Source: an uncultured Alphaproteobacteria bacterium
Lineage (GTDB): Bacteria > Pseudomonadota > Alphaproteobacteria > RF32 > CAG-239
DNA: 64,000 nt
Assembly: GCA_944392275.1 (NCBI GenBank)
Contig: CALXWA010000003.1
Location: forward strand, 157,286 to 221,285
Reading direction: 5' to 3'
The notes under the pieces are model-generated. The model was not told the DNA's origin. It saw only the letters and a program-made list of their open reading frames with translations, and ran no database searches. Each line of letters opens with the position of its first letter. Position 1 is the stretch's first letter. The position numbers and the translations under genes were made by a program. Shown here piece after piece: positions 33,821-43,886 of the stretch.

Positions 33821-34363
33821 TTAAAGCTCTATTGCCGGATAAAAAGCCGCTTTGTTCTTTTCTCCGATAAATATTGCTACTTGATTACTCAAATTTTGCG
33901 GGTTGACGCCGCAAAGGCGTTCATCCAAATTCCAGGTTTCTCCGTTAACCCATTTATCATTCTTGGCCATATACCATCTTGAGGTAAATGGTTTTCCGCC
34001 GATTTCTTCCAAAAGATGATTTATGTCTGCAATGTCTTTTGTAAGGAGCCTTTGCATGAGCGAATACGGTGGAACGGTGTAGGAAATTCCGGCAAACGTG
34101 TTATTTTTACAATAGTTTGGGACTTGGCTTGGTAGCATCAGTTGTGTCGGCATTTTGCGGATAATGTAATGACGATAAATAAATCCCCAAGCTTTATCCT
34201 TGTCCAAAACAGACTTTAAATAACTGACTTTGCCATCCAAATAGACAATCGGGTATTTAAAAACCTCTTGTCGGCTAAAAAGTCGGGCAAAAAATCCACA
34301 ACTTTTATCAAATTGGAGTAATACATCCTTTTTCATAAAAATATTTTTTAAGTTCGACATCAT
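33821..34363 (-). CDS. Hypothetical protein (180 aa)
   Basis: No signal peptide, membrane segment or recognised domain. Visible traits are several aromatic-rich stretches (IVYLDGKVSYLKSV, WGFIYRHYIIRK) and TSRWYMAKNDKWVNGETWNLDERLCG. The start is uncertain: ATGs at 34363, 34360 and 34336 all lack a strong ribosome site. It stands alone between convergent and divergent neighbours. Confidence 0.6.
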   Translation of the reverse strand: MMSNLKNIFMKKDVLLQFDKSCGFFARLFSRQEVFKYPIVYLDGKVSYLKSVLDKDKAWGFIYRHYIIRKMPTQLMLPSQVPNYCKNNTFAGISYTVPPYSLMQRLLTKDIADINHLLEEIGGKPFTSRWYMAKNDKWVNGETWNLDERLCGVNPQNLSNQVAIFIGEKNKAAFYPAIEL

Positions 34364-34499
34364 AATTGTTTTATACTTTTTTTATAAACGATTTTGTCTA
34401 AATTACAAGTTTTATTTTTTTAATTCTTGGCATTAACTCTTTCACAAGCTTTTGAATGTAAGCTATTTTATCAAAAATGTATTTTCTCCGGAGGTGGTA

Positions 34500-34976
34500 A
34501 TGCTGAAAGCTATTTTAATTTTGCCATTTAATGTTTTAGTGACTTTTCCGTTTTTATTGTTGTGGGGCTTTGGGTATCGGGTGATTGCTTTTGAAATGTC
34601 TTATCCGTTTTTCTTAATGCTGATGCTTTTTGCGGGAGGCTTATTTTTAATGATTTGGACCATACGCCTTTTTTCTGCTTTGAAAAAAGGGTCTCTGGCT
34701 CCTTGGAATCCCGTTGAAAAACTAATTATTAACGGCCCCTATGCCTATGTTCGAAACCCGATGCTCATTGGTGTTTTTTTATGCTTGGGAGGAGAAGCCC
34801 TTTTCTTTCAGAGTATGGCCTTGTTTTATTATCTTCTTTGTTTTATCGGAATTAATATGCTTTACTTTCCTTTATCCGAAGAAAAAGGACTAGAAAAACG
34901 CTTTGGCGAAGAATACCTTCTTTATAAAAGCAATGTGCCTCGGTTTATCCCCCGATTAACGCCGTGGAGAAAGTGA
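34500..34976 (+). CDS. Isoprenylcysteine carboxyl methyltransferase-family membrane protein
   Basis: 158 residues from the ATG with GGAGG 5 nt upstream. About four hydrophobic segments, with the family C-terminal signature: INGPYAYVRNPMLIG then EEKGLEKRFGEEYLLYKSNVPRFIPRL. These residues bind SAM in ICMT/PEMT-like enzymes. The bacterial substrate is unknown (often a phospholipid or small amphipathic molecule). Its end overlaps the end of convergent glgX by 21 bp. Confidence 0.82.
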   Translation: MLKAILILPFNVLVTFPFLLLWGFGYRVIAFEMSYPFFLMLMLFAGGLFLMIWTIRLFSALKKGSLAPWNPVEKLIINGPYAYVRNPMLIGVFLCLGGEALFFQSMALFYYLLCFIGINMLYFPLSEEKGLEKRFGEEYLLYKSNVPRFIPRLTPWRK

Positions 34977-37067
34977 TTTTTGCTGTGCCAACAAAGACAT
35001 TATCTGACGTTGGTTAAGGCGACCTTTTTCTCTTTTACTGGTCATAATCACATAGGAATAGGGTTTGAGAGCATATTCTTCTCCGGCTTGGAATTGTCGT
35101 TCTTGTCCCGGAAAATCTTTTTCCGATGTATCTAACACCAATTGCCATTTGCCTCCGGACGGCGGGGTTGGTAGTTTGTACGAGATAGTATAGTAATTGT
35201 CTCCCGATGCCATAATTAAGAAATCATCATCTGCCGGGCGTGATGAGGTTGCCGCTCCGTTTAGCATATAAGCTCCCGTCTTGTGATAAGGAAGCGTCCA
35301 TTCGGCAATGGTCATCTCTTGTCCGTCCGGACGAAGCCAGGTAATATCTTTCACTCCGTTTTCGGGGTTTTCTTTTCCGTCATAGAGCTTCAAATCCGTA
35401 AAAATCGGATGTTTTTTTCTTAACGCATTTAAACGGCATATTTGTTTAAATAACCTTTTTTCATGTTCATCCAACTCATTCCACTTTAACCAAACACTAT
35501 GGTCATCAATACAATACGGGTTATTATTCGGGCTGGCATAGCTTCTTTCATCTCCGTTACGCAAAAGCGGAATTCCCTTACTTAAAATATTTAGAGCCGC
35601 AGCACTGGAGGCACGCCGATAAAGTTCTTCTACATCTTGAGATTTGGCATAATTATCCGGGCTCCCATCTCGGCCTTGCTCCCCGTTGTCTGTGGTATCT
35701 TTGTGGTATTTGAAAGCCCCAACAAGACTAAAACCGTCATGCGTAAAGGCGGTTCCGACCATGGCACTTTCTTTGGTATTGGGATCGGTAATGGCGGAAC
35801 CCGATACCTGATTGCCAAACTCTCCGGCCGTGTTTTCCCTGGCACTGAAAAAATCAGCCGTAAATTCTCGGCGTTTATCGCTCCACTCCTTTACCCCAGG
35901 AACAAGGCGAGAAAATCTACCGGTATAATTTCCGCCCATGGCACTCCATGGTTCGACATACATTTCCATCTTTAATTGTTCGGTAGCGTATTTCAATTCT
36001 TGTATGAAAGCCCCTTGTTCTTGAAAAATTCCATAATTGTCTAAAGCATTGTCTCCGCCTAAGTCCCAACGGATTCCGTCAAAACCGAGACGGTGCATTT
36101 GTTTGATATAGTCATGGAGCAATTTATGCCCGAGTTCCGTATCTAAATTAAAATTGTTATGGCATCCGGTTGAATTCATGTAATCGGCCTTATTATCGCC
36201 TGCGGGTCGATAATAATTCGGGCTGTCTAATAATTTGAAAGATAGGGCTCTGTTCCAATAACCCCTGGCCGCATGTTCTCCGGTATGGTTAAACACGGCG
36301 TCAATCGTAATTTTTATTCCATTTTGGTGCAATTTGTTGACAACTTCTGCCAGGTCTTGCAAACTTCCGTAACGAGGGTCAACCGCAAAATAACAATAAG
36401 GATTGTACCCCCAACTGTCACAGCGGCCCTCTTTTTCCGGAATCTGGCGTCCCGGACAAGTCGGATTAATCGGCATCAACTCAATATTGTTTATGCCTAA
36501 TTGTTTGAAATATTCAATACTCCAATCCTCTGCCAATGCGGCAAGTTTTCCTCTTTTTTGTTCTGCAATATTCTGGTTGAGGTATGAAAAATTTTTAATA
36601 TGGGTTTCATAAATTGTGTTCTCTCCCATTTTGAATTGCGGACGGCGATTTAAGTACGGATACTTTTGCAAATCAAAAATCTCTTTTGCATCAACCAATA
36701 CGGCTTTGGGCATTAAAGAAGCCGTATCCATATCATTTTCAACACTTAAAGCTTCTGAACGCCAAAAACGAAAAGTGGAAGATACCGCTTGAGCATACGG
36801 ATCCATCGCCAACTTATGCGGATTAAAAAATAATCCGGCGGAAGGATCATATTCCCCATAGGCACGGTACCCGTACTTTTGTCCCGGTTTTAAATTTTTG
36901 ACCTCGGCTTGCCATATCTTTCCCTCTCGTGTCAGGGGAATGCGTTGCTCTTGCTTTTCGTCTGGCGAAAACAAGCAGAGTTCTATTTTTGTGGCATGTT
37001 CTGAAGCAACCGTGAATTTTGTTTGGGACGGAGAATAGTGAGCTCCGAGTTCTTCCGAGAAAAACAT
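34956..37067 (-). CDS. glgX: Glycogen debranching enzyme GlgX (GH13, isoamylase type)
   Basis: 703 residues. The N-terminal CBM48-like domain (about 1-110) ends in the YGYRAYGEYDPSAGLFFNPHKLAMDPYA signature. The GH13 barrel follows: region I DAVFNHTGE, II GFDGIRWDLGGD with nucleophile Asp, III MYVEPWSAMG with acid/base Glu, IV FTHDGFSLVGAF. A C-terminal beta domain closes the chain. It cleaves alpha-1,6 branches of glycogen limit dextrins. No other glycogen gene is in the window, so it stands alone. Confidence 0.9.
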   Translation of the reverse strand: MFFSEELGAHYSPSQTKFTVASEHATKIELCLFSPDEKQEQRIPLTREGKIWQAEVKNLKPGQKYGYRAYGEYDPSAGLFFNPHKLAMDPYAQAVSSTFRFWRSEALSVENDMDTASLMPKAVLVDAKEIFDLQKYPYLNRRPQFKMGENTIYETHIKNFSYLNQNIAEQKRGKLAALAEDWSIEYFKQLGINNIELMPINPTCPGRQIPEKEGRCDSWGYNPYCYFAVDPRYGSLQDLAEVVNKLHQNGIKITIDAVFNHTGEHAARGYWNRALSFKLLDSPNYYRPAGDNKADYMNSTGCHNNFNLDTELGHKLLHDYIKQMHRLGFDGIRWDLGGDNALDNYGIFQEQGAFIQELKYATEQLKMEMYVEPWSAMGGNYTGRFSRLVPGVKEWSDKRREFTADFFSARENTAGEFGNQVSGSAITDPNTKESAMVGTAFTHDGFSLVGAFKYHKDTTDNGEQGRDGSPDNYAKSQDVEELYRRASSAAALNILSKGIPLLRNGDERSYASPNNNPYCIDDHSVWLKWNELDEHEKRLFKQICRLNALRKKHPIFTDLKLYDGKENPENGVKDITWLRPDGQEMTIAEWTLPYHKTGAYMLNGAATSSRPADDDFLIMASGDNYYTISYKLPTPPSGGKWQLVLDTSEKDFPGQERQFQAGEEYALKPYSYVIMTSKREKGRLNQRQIMSLLAQQKSLSPRR

Positions 37068-37219
37068 TGTTTTGTCCTTTGTTATTTTAGTTTATGCTTT
37101 ATCTTATTCTTGCTTTCTTAAAATAGCAATTTTTTTATCCAAAATTCTTGGTTTTCTTAGAGATTTTTTAAGGTTATTGGATTACACTGTCGCTACATTG
37201 AAAAAAAAGGAGCAAAATC

Positions 37220-37363
37220 ATGCCCGATAAAGAAAATAAAAAAAGAGAATCGACCCGCTTTGAAAAAGAAGCAAAAGCTTTGCAAAAAAATCTGGAAAAA
37301 AGAAAAATCCAACAAAAGAAAAGAGAAGAGTTGAAACAACAAAAACAGGCCCTAAAAGCCTGA
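37220..37363 (+). CDS. Small, highly charged coiled-coil protein (47 aa)
   Basis: AAGGAG lies 8 nt before the ATG. The product (MPDKENKKRESTRFEKEAKA...) is almost entirely Lys, Glu, Arg and Gln and should be one helix. It lies 55 bp upstream of murA on the same strand. No family recognised. Confidence 0.6.
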   Translation: MPDKENKKRESTRFEKEAKALQKNLEKRKIQQKKREELKQQKQALKA

Positions 37364-37418
37364 ACTTTATTTTTATGAACTCGGCAGTGGAAACTATTTC
37401 TAACAAAGGAGGACGGCT

Positions 37419-38717
37419 ATGGATAAAATCAAAATCATTGGTGGAAAAAAATTAAAAGGTAAAATCTATATCAGCGGGGCAAAAAATGCCGCTCTTCCGT
37501 TAATCTGTGCCAGCTTGTTAACCGAGGATACCGTTACCTTAACCAATATGCCGATGCTCTCGGATATTAAAGCCATGAATGCTTTGTTGACACAACTCGG
37601 AACGCAGATTGATGAATTTAATGATTTTGTCGACGGACACCCCACCAAAACTTATTCTTACAGAACTCCTCAGGCAACCAGCTTGACCGCGGATTATGAT
37701 TATGTACGAAAGATGCGGGCTTCTTACTATGTTTTAGGGCCTCTGTTGACCCGTTACGGAAAATGCGAGCTTTCTCTTCCCGGCGGTTGTGCTATCGGGG
37801 CCAGACCGATGGATATCCACCTTTCCTCTTTGGAACAAATGGGGGCTCATATTGAAATTAAAAACGGTTATGTTCATGCTTCGGTGGATGGGCGATTAAA
37901 AGGATGCAAAATTACCTTCCGTACCGTTTCCGTCGGTGCGACGTGCAATTTATTAATGGCTGCGACCCTTGCCGAAGGAACAACCATTTTGGAAAATTCT
38001 GCCATGGAACCTGAAATTGGTGATTTGGCTACTTTGCTTAATGACATGGGAGCAAAAATCAGCGGTATCGGGACCTCTGTCTTAACCATTGAAGGGGTTG
38101 AAAAGTTGCACGGAGCCACCCACAAAGTTATTGCCGACCGTATTGAAGCCGGCTCTTATGCGGTCGCTGCCGCCATTACTCGTGGCAAAATTGAATTAAT
38201 CAACGCTCAGGAATGGACTCTCAGCCGCCCCTTGCAAATTTTAAAAGATATGGGCGTTTCGATTGAAACAACACCTCATTCCATTATTGTGGATGCTCAA
38301 GACCGTGACTTGGTCGGAAAAGATATTATGACGGAACCTTTCCCTGGCTTTCCTACCGATTTACAGGCTCAATTTTTAGTTTTGATGTTAACGGCCAAAG
38401 GAGCCTCTATGGTAACCGAAACCATTTTTGAAAATCGGTTTATGCATGTACCGGAATTGTTGCGTATGGGGGCGGATATTAATGTCCACGGCCATGCTTC
38501 CGCCATTGTCCGTGGGGTGGAAAAACTTTCCGGAGCCCAAGTTATGGCAACGGATTTGCGAGCCTCTTTTGCTTTGATTTTAGCAGGGTTGATTGCCGAG
38601 GGAACCACCATTGTTAACCGAGTCTATCATTTGGACCGCGGTTATGAAAAATTGGAAGAAAAATTAAAAGGTGTCGGAGCCCTCATTGAAAGAATTAAAG
38701 AAAGTGATGAAGAGTAA
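37419..38717 (+). CDS. murA: UDP-N-acetylglucosamine 1-carboxyvinyltransferase
   Basis: 432 residues. The N-terminal GGKKLKGKIYISGAKNAALPLI and the catalytic loop LPGGCAIGARPMDIHL carry the active Cys (E. coli Cys115), so it should be fosfomycin-sensitive by that criterion. Later motifs, EAGSYAVAAAITRG and FPTDLQAQFLVLMLTAKG, are complete. It transfers enolpyruvate from PEP to UDP-GlcNAc, the first committed step of peptidoglycan synthesis. GGAGG precedes the ATG and a strong terminator follows. Confidence 0.97.
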   Translation: MDKIKIIGGKKLKGKIYISGAKNAALPLICASLLTEDTVTLTNMPMLSDIKAMNALLTQLGTQIDEFNDFVDGHPTKTYSYRTPQATSLTADYDYVRKMRASYYVLGPLLTRYGKCELSLPGGCAIGARPMDIHLSSLEQMGAHIEIKNGYVHASVDGRLKGCKITFRTVSVGATCNLLMAATLAEGTTILENSAMEPEIGDLATLLNDMGAKISGIGTSVLTIEGVEKLHGATHKVIADRIEAGSYAVAAAITRGKIELINAQEWTLSRPLQILKDMGVSIETTPHSIIVDAQDRDLVGKDIMTEPFPGFPTDLQAQFLVLMLTAKGASMVTETIFENRFMHVPELLRMGADINVHGHASAIVRGVEKLSGAQVMATDLRASFALILAGLIAEGTTIVNRVYHLDRGYEKLEEKLKGVGALIERIKESDEE

Positions 38718-38747
38718 AACAAAATTTCTATTTAATTTTATCTAACA

Positions 38748-38776
38748 GTAAAAGCCCCAATTTTGGGGCTTTTACT
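38748..38776. terminator. Terminator between murA and the Cys-rich protein gene
   Basis: AGTAAAAGCCCCAA and TTGGGGCTTTTACT pair perfectly with almost no loop; usable from both sides. Confidence 0.85.
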
Positions 38777-38811
38777 TTGTTTTCCGATTAATCAATGATG
38801 CATCAGCTCGA

Positions 38812-41800
38812 TTATGGATAACCAAAGATACAAATCAAACATTTTTTGTTTCCCGAATTTTGGCTACCATCGGCATTTGTTTGATAAGCTTCTTTACTGG
38901 TTGAAATTAGTGTTCCGGGTAAATATGCCCCTTCATCATCTTCCATACGAGCTTCTCGCATTGATTGACATTGTTCGGTTGCATTGATATTGCCATCGAC
39001 TTCTGCACAATAGATCGTCTTCTCTCCGTTTGTAGAATCTAAACTAAATATTGTATTGGAACACCAACCAATATTTCTCACGCGAGTCATCGTTTCTTCA
39101 TCATATTCATATTCAATAATTACTTCTGACATACATCTGTTCCATTGGCATGATTTACATGTCAATTCCGGACAAAGGCTGCTCACTTGTACCTCTTCGC
39201 ATATTTGATCTCCAAATCCATCCTTTTGGTATCCAAAATCGGAGCATTTTAATTTTGAGCAATTCGTTTCATCAAATTTCTGAAATGCGATAACATCTTC
39301 TTTAGAACCGGTTCCATCTAAATATGTTCGATCTTTTAGCTCCTTATAGAGCCCTTCTATAACACCCGAGGCATCGCCAACCATTGTTAACTTTCCGGAT
39401 ATTTTCTTGTCCTCTGTATAAGTGAGAGGGCTATTGGAAGTATGAAACTGTTCAAACAAATTGTTTTTTGATCTTCCAATCCAATCATTAAAAGTTACCT
39501 CTACGTTTTGATCCCCTAAGGTTACTCCTGTCCCTATATAGTCATGTTCTCCGGGTGAAATGTAAAGTTCTGAAAAGACAGGCGTATTTTCTGCATTATA
39601 TCCATTAATTTCAACCGAAGACATGTCTCGAATATCTATTAACATTGCTCCTTGTTTAGAACCTTGTTTATAAAATGCTGCCGGACGGGCTAGGCTACCA
39701 ATTGTCACTTTTCCTTCATTATTCTCCGGTTGGTATCTTTGGGCTATAATTGTTGGATTTGTGAAACCGGTATATTCATAAATATAATTTCCCCCATTGG
39801 TCCTGGAAGTCCACCTACCATCATAACATTTTAAGGGTATTGTTTTGTTACTTTGTTGAATAATTAAGAGTGCATTTTCTCCAACATAGATTTCATCTGC
39901 TAAGATTGTGCTGTTATCTAATATAATTTTTCCATCTAAGTAGAGTTTGGGTGTATCAACTTTGGATTCTACGAGAGATACATTATTTAATTTTAAGAAA
40001 ACTGTCGCTGTCAAATCCACAAACATAAAGGAATCCCCCTTATCACTACTTGTAAAAGATGTTACATTTATTTTTTGATGGTCAACAGCTGTTCTTTTTC
40101 TTTCTTTACATGAGGCTCCCATACAGTTTTGACACAAATCCTGATAGCAGCAATTTTGTGGATAATATTCAATTCCTGTGTCTGTGTGACAGGCCATGGA
40201 ACGACCTCGGGAATCTATGAATGTTTCACATTTTTGGCTGTAATCTTCTCCTCTTGTAACAAAGAGACTACGGCCCTTGTTACTACTTAAATCAAATTTG
40301 TCTCCACTAATATTTCGGTCTAAACCGTATCCACAAAGGCCTTCTTGGCATTTTTGAATATTTTCATTTGTAATGGCCGTTCCCGTTAAATAGAAATTAG
40401 GAATATAAGACTTACCGCCATTAGCACGATCATCATATTTATAGTAATCACCTTCTGAAAGAATTGATCCGAGAACTACCTCCCTTTCTACATTAAGAGA
40501 CCCGTTTATGGGTTTGGAATATGTTTCCCCTTTTTTCTGTCCTGTTCCATTCCATCCTGTCTCTGTTTCTGAATTTCCCAAAAAATAATATCCAATGCTA
40601 TAATTATTATCCTTATAGCTATACTGTGCTGCTTGGCAATAACCATCAATATAAATTTTTCCCATTTCACATTGAGTTTGGTTATTGTTTTCTTCGCATC
40701 CGCTATAGCATTTTTTGCCATTTATGGCGGAAATTTCCGTACATGTCTGCCCTGAAGGTTGCGAAGTTAAATACCCCATTTCTTCACATGTTTGAGCAAT
40801 ACATTGGTCTCCTAAAAGTTTATAACCATTCTTACATGCACTTATTTTATAATGTGTATTGTTGTTTTCACAATTTTTCGGCGTACATTCTTCGCATACC
40901 GCATTCATCGGACAAATCAATAAATCATATCCATCACAAGCTATACAAGGTAATGTACATGCTTGGTCTAAACTGGTTGCTCCCGTAATACCGGATATTC
41001 CACTATATCCCGTTGGGCATGCAATGCATTGGGAAGAGCCTTCCTTTTCTTTGTAATATCCTTCCGGGCAAGCCTCACACGCTTCTGTTAATGAAGTTGC
41101 CCCTTTTACTCCAGTTTTAGGCTGATAACCAGCCGGACATTTCTTACAGGGATTGTGGTTGTTATCCGTATAATGCGTTCCTTCATTCTCATTATACGTT
41201 CCTTCGGCACATTCCCGACATGTTTCTTTATCTGAATTAGGATCCTCGGGAAAGCCATAGGTTCCTGCCGGGCAAGCTTTACATTCATTATTGGTACCAC
41301 TTCTTTGCCCCGGAGGACAAAGTTTGCATTCTTGTTGCGGCGAACCATCCTCTATATATGAACTTTTATAATACCCATCCTTACATGTGATATCATAGAA
41401 GTACCAACTTATATCATCATAATAAAAAATAGGACCACAAAATTCTATTTGAGACAGCGTATTCAAATCTAAGGGACATGTTGTTTCATCATCGGTTTGA
41501 CATTCCCCCCAACCCGATGGACACTCACACTTGTAGCAGTCACCTATTGTGCCATCTTCTTTTTTTCCTTTAATTCCTGTTGTTGAACATGTTGGACAAG
41601 AAACACTTCCCCCGCAAATTGACTTTATCTTATTTACTGTATCTGATGATATATATCCCTGATCTTCACATGGCTTTACTATCTTTTCACATTTTTTATA
41701 ATACGAAACCAATATCGTTGATATTGGTCCCTTTTCTTTTTGTCGGCATACATCTCCACTAAGTTGGCAATTGTTTTGTCTTGCATAGGTATTGTTAAAT

Positions 41801-42063
41801 TGGTAACAACCTGCTCCTGTCTTACAGGTTATGGAAGCACAGCACCATTTTCCATTAACTTGTTGTTTTTCATTGCAAACTTTACAACTGTCATTATCCC
41901 AGTCAACAAGGCCTACAGCTGAACATGTTAAGGAAACCGGAGATCGTCCACGCAAATTCATATCTCCTGTATATCTTGGCAAAGATACTATTGAAGCTTT
42001 GGTTATAGAAAAGGATAATATCTGAAAAAAAACAATCAATCCCAACAATAATTGCTTCTGCAT
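38812..42063 (-). CDS. Large secreted Cys-rich protein with GCC2/GCC3 (ephrin-receptor-like) repeats
   Basis: 1083 residues with a signal peptide (KQLLLGLIVFFQILSFSITKA). The first ~480 residues are Cys-rich, including four or five tandem repeats of CPAGTYG / CxxCPAGYxP-x-TGVKGATSL / CPEGYYKEKEGSSQC type, spaced like GCC2/GCC3 modules. The middle and C-terminal parts (about 500-900) have beta-rich, Asn/Ser/Thr-rich sequence resembling adhesin passengers, and another Cys cluster ends the chain. No anchor or barrel was found. A surface or secreted role is inferred. GGAGG lies 8 nt before the ATG. Confidence 0.8.
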   Translation of the reverse strand: MQKQLLLGLIVFFQILSFSITKASIVSLPRYTGDMNLRGRSPVSLTCSAVGLVDWDNDSCKVCNEKQQVNGKWCCASITCKTGAGCYQFNNTYARQNNCQLSGDVCRQKEKGPISTILVSYYKKCEKIVKPCEDQGYISSDTVNKIKSICGGSVSCPTCSTTGIKGKKEDGTIGDCYKCECPSGWGECQTDDETTCPLDLNTLSQIEFCGPIFYYDDISWYFYDITCKDGYYKSSYIEDGSPQQECKLCPPGQRSGTNNECKACPAGTYGFPEDPNSDKETCRECAEGTYNENEGTHYTDNNHNPCKKCPAGYQPKTGVKGATSLTEACEACPEGYYKEKEGSSQCIACPTGYSGISGITGATSLDQACTLPCIACDGYDLLICPMNAVCEECTPKNCENNNTHYKISACKNGYKLLGDQCIAQTCEEMGYLTSQPSGQTCTEISAINGKKCYSGCEENNNQTQCEMGKIYIDGYCQAAQYSYKDNNYSIGYYFLGNSETETGWNGTGQKKGETYSKPINGSLNVEREVVLGSILSEGDYYKYDDRANGGKSYIPNFYLTGTAITNENIQKCQEGLCGYGLDRNISGDKFDLSSNKGRSLFVTRGEDYSQKCETFIDSRGRSMACHTDTGIEYYPQNCCYQDLCQNCMGASCKERKRTAVDHQKINVTSFTSSDKGDSFMFVDLTATVFLKLNNVSLVESKVDTPKLYLDGKIILDNSTILADEIYVGENALLIIQQSNKTIPLKCYDGRWTSRTNGGNYIYEYTGFTNPTIIAQRYQPENNEGKVTIGSLARPAAFYKQGSKQGAMLIDIRDMSSVEINGYNAENTPVFSELYISPGEHDYIGTGVTLGDQNVEVTFNDWIGRSKNNLFEQFHTSNSPLTYTEDKKISGKLTMVGDASGVIEGLYKELKDRTYLDGTGSKEDVIAFQKFDETNCSKLKCSDFGYQKDGFGDQICEEVQVSSLCPELTCKSCQWNRCMSEVIIEYEYDEETMTRVRNIGWCSNTIFSLDSTNGEKTIYCAEVDGNINATEQCQSMREARMEDDEGAYLPGTLISTSKEAYQTNADGSQNSGNKKCLICIFGYP

Positions 42064-42300
42064 GGCTCATCCTCCGTATTTTAATTACGGTAATGGCGGA
42101 AAGAATGATTATTTATAAAAGCTGTTGTAGATATGTATGTGTGTGATATATAGATCGCTTTTATCTTTCCGCACATTACATATCTATTTTACCCTTATTT
42201 TTCAAACTCGTCAACAACTTAAGAGAGAATAAGGACAAAATTATTTAGAGCCTTTTTTTCTTTACCTCTTTTTTGAAGAAATATTTGTTGATGTATCGTA

Positions 42301-43011
42301 TTAAATAACGCGGGCAACGGTTAACGTGTCTACAGAATTTGCCCCCGCTTGCAAAAGAACTAATGCACATTCTTTTAAGGTTGAGCCCGTTGTCATAACA
42401 TCATCAATCAAGACGATTTTTTTACCGACAATCTTTTCCGGATGTGTTACGCGGAAAGCTCCCTTGACATTTTTTAGCCTTGCTTTCCCTGAAAATTCAA
42501 CTTGTGGCTTGGTTTTACGGTAGCGTACAAGCGAGCGGTTATCCACCTCAATTCCTATCAAGTGTGATAGTTTTTGGGCTAACAGGGAAGCTTGATTGTA
42601 ACGCCTTTTTATTAATCGGGTATAGTGTAACGGAACAGGAATTAAAACATCAACTCCGCTTGCCCAGATATCTTTGCCGCTTTGGTATAGTAGTTTACTT
42701 AAATATCCGGCGTTTTCCGTTTTATCATAAAATTTTAAGCCAAGAATAAGCGGCTTTGATTCTTCATCATAGATTAATGCAGAACGGCTATAGCGAAACG
42801 GGGATTTTTGCTCCCGTAGACATTGCGGACACAACATTTGCCCTTGCTTTGCTTCGGCAAGGGGGCGACCACATTTTTGGCAATAGGGTTCCGTTATAAA
42901 CGTAATTTGGCTAAAACACTGGGCACATAAACCCTCCGTACCAATAATTGTCCCGCATTTTTGGCACCGAGGCGGTAAAATAAAATTAAGCAGATGGTTT
43001 AAGAAATCCAT
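42301..43011 (-). CDS. comF: ComF-family phosphoribosyltransferase-like protein
   Basis: 236 residues. Two N-terminal zinc-ribbon-like Cys pairs (CQKCG and CAQC, then CQKCG and CPQC) lead into a type I phosphoribosyltransferase fold with the PRPP loop KIVLIDDVMTTGSTLKEC. ComF proteins are associated with DNA uptake and possibly nucleotide salvage. It starts 8 bp after sucD and is the last gene of the sufE-sucC-sucD-comF run. Confidence 0.88.
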   Translation of the reverse strand: MDFLNHLLNFILPPRCQKCGTIIGTEGLCAQCFSQITFITEPYCQKCGRPLAEAKQGQMLCPQCLREQKSPFRYSRSALIYDEESKPLILGLKFYDKTENAGYLSKLLYQSGKDIWASGVDVLIPVPLHYTRLIKRRYNQASLLAQKLSHLIGIEVDNRSLVRYRKTKPQVEFSGKARLKNVKGAFRVTHPEKIVGKKIVLIDDVMTTGSTLKECALVLLQAGANSVDTLTVARVI

Positions 43012-43019
43012 TTTTTTAT

Positions 43020-43886
43020 TTATAATTTTTGCAGTTCCGTATGAATATCGTTAATTTTATCAAACACAATAACACCGGCATCTTCCAAGGCATCTTTTTT
43101 GTCTTGAACCGAGACATAACCATTACTGATAATTTCTCCGGCATATCCCATTTTATGACCAAACGGGATGGCATTTCCGGCCACAAAAGCATAGAGCGGT
43201 TTTTTGCGTGATAAATTTTTATAATAGTGAGCGGCTGTTTCTTCAAACGTACTTCCGGACTGCCCAATCATGACAATCGCTTTTGTTGCCTTATCTTTAT
43301 GAAACAGCTCCAAAACATCAACAAAATCCATTCCGATTAATAAATCATCTCCTAACCCGACAACCGTTGATTCGCCAAGCCCGGCTTGATTAACTTCCAA
43401 AATGGCTTCATAGGTTAAGGTCGAAGAGCGTGATATAATGCCAATATTACCACTTTGCATAATGTTTTCCGGAAACGTTCCTAATCTGGCTTGAGCCGGA
43501 GTAATAATCCCCGGTGTATTGGGGCCAATTAAACGCGTTTTGCTTCCTTTTAGCATTGCTTTTATTTCAAGCATGTCTTTCACGGGAACGCCTTCGGCAA
43601 TACAAACGGCTAAGTCAAGCTCTGCCTCAACGGCCTCTTTAACGGCATCTTTCACATAGGGAGCCGGAACATACATAATGCTTGCCGTTCCTCCTGTTGC
43701 GGCTTTTGCCTCGGCAACACTGTCAAATACCGGAAGACCTAAATGCGTTTCTCCGCCTTTTCCGGGTGTTACTCCGGCAACAACATTGGTTCCATAATCA
43801 AGAGAACGACGAATATGGAAGGTTGCTTGAGTCCCCGTTATTCCTTGGCAGATGACTTTTGTTTCTTTATTCACTAAAATTGACAT
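43020..43886 (-). CDS. sucD: SucD-like succinyl-CoA synthetase alpha chain lacking the phosphohistidine
   Basis: 288 residues, aligning along the whole length of SucD: GITGTQATFHIRRSLDYGTNVVAGVTPGKGG, then NTPGIITP, then KPLYAFVAG. At the catalytic site E. coli has GHAGAI (phospho-His246), but this protein reads GYAGEI; codon TAT is clear. The supporting Glu208 (GEIGG in E. coli) is Gln here (GQSGS). The normal phosphotransfer from succinyl phosphate through His is thus not expected. It overlaps the beta-like gene by 1 bp and is intact, so it may be a diverged CoA-binding paralogue. Confidence 0.82.
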   Translation of the reverse strand: MSILVNKETKVICQGITGTQATFHIRRSLDYGTNVVAGVTPGKGGETHLGLPVFDSVAEAKAATGGTASIMYVPAPYVKDAVKEAVEAELDLAVCIAEGVPVKDMLEIKAMLKGSKTRLIGPNTPGIITPAQARLGTFPENIMQSGNIGIISRSSTLTYEAILEVNQAGLGESTVVGLGDDLLIGMDFVDVLELFHKDKATKAIVMIGQSGSTFEETAAHYYKNLSRKKPLYAFVAGNAIPFGHKMGYAGEIISNGYVSVQDKKDALEDAGVIVFDKINDIHTELQKL

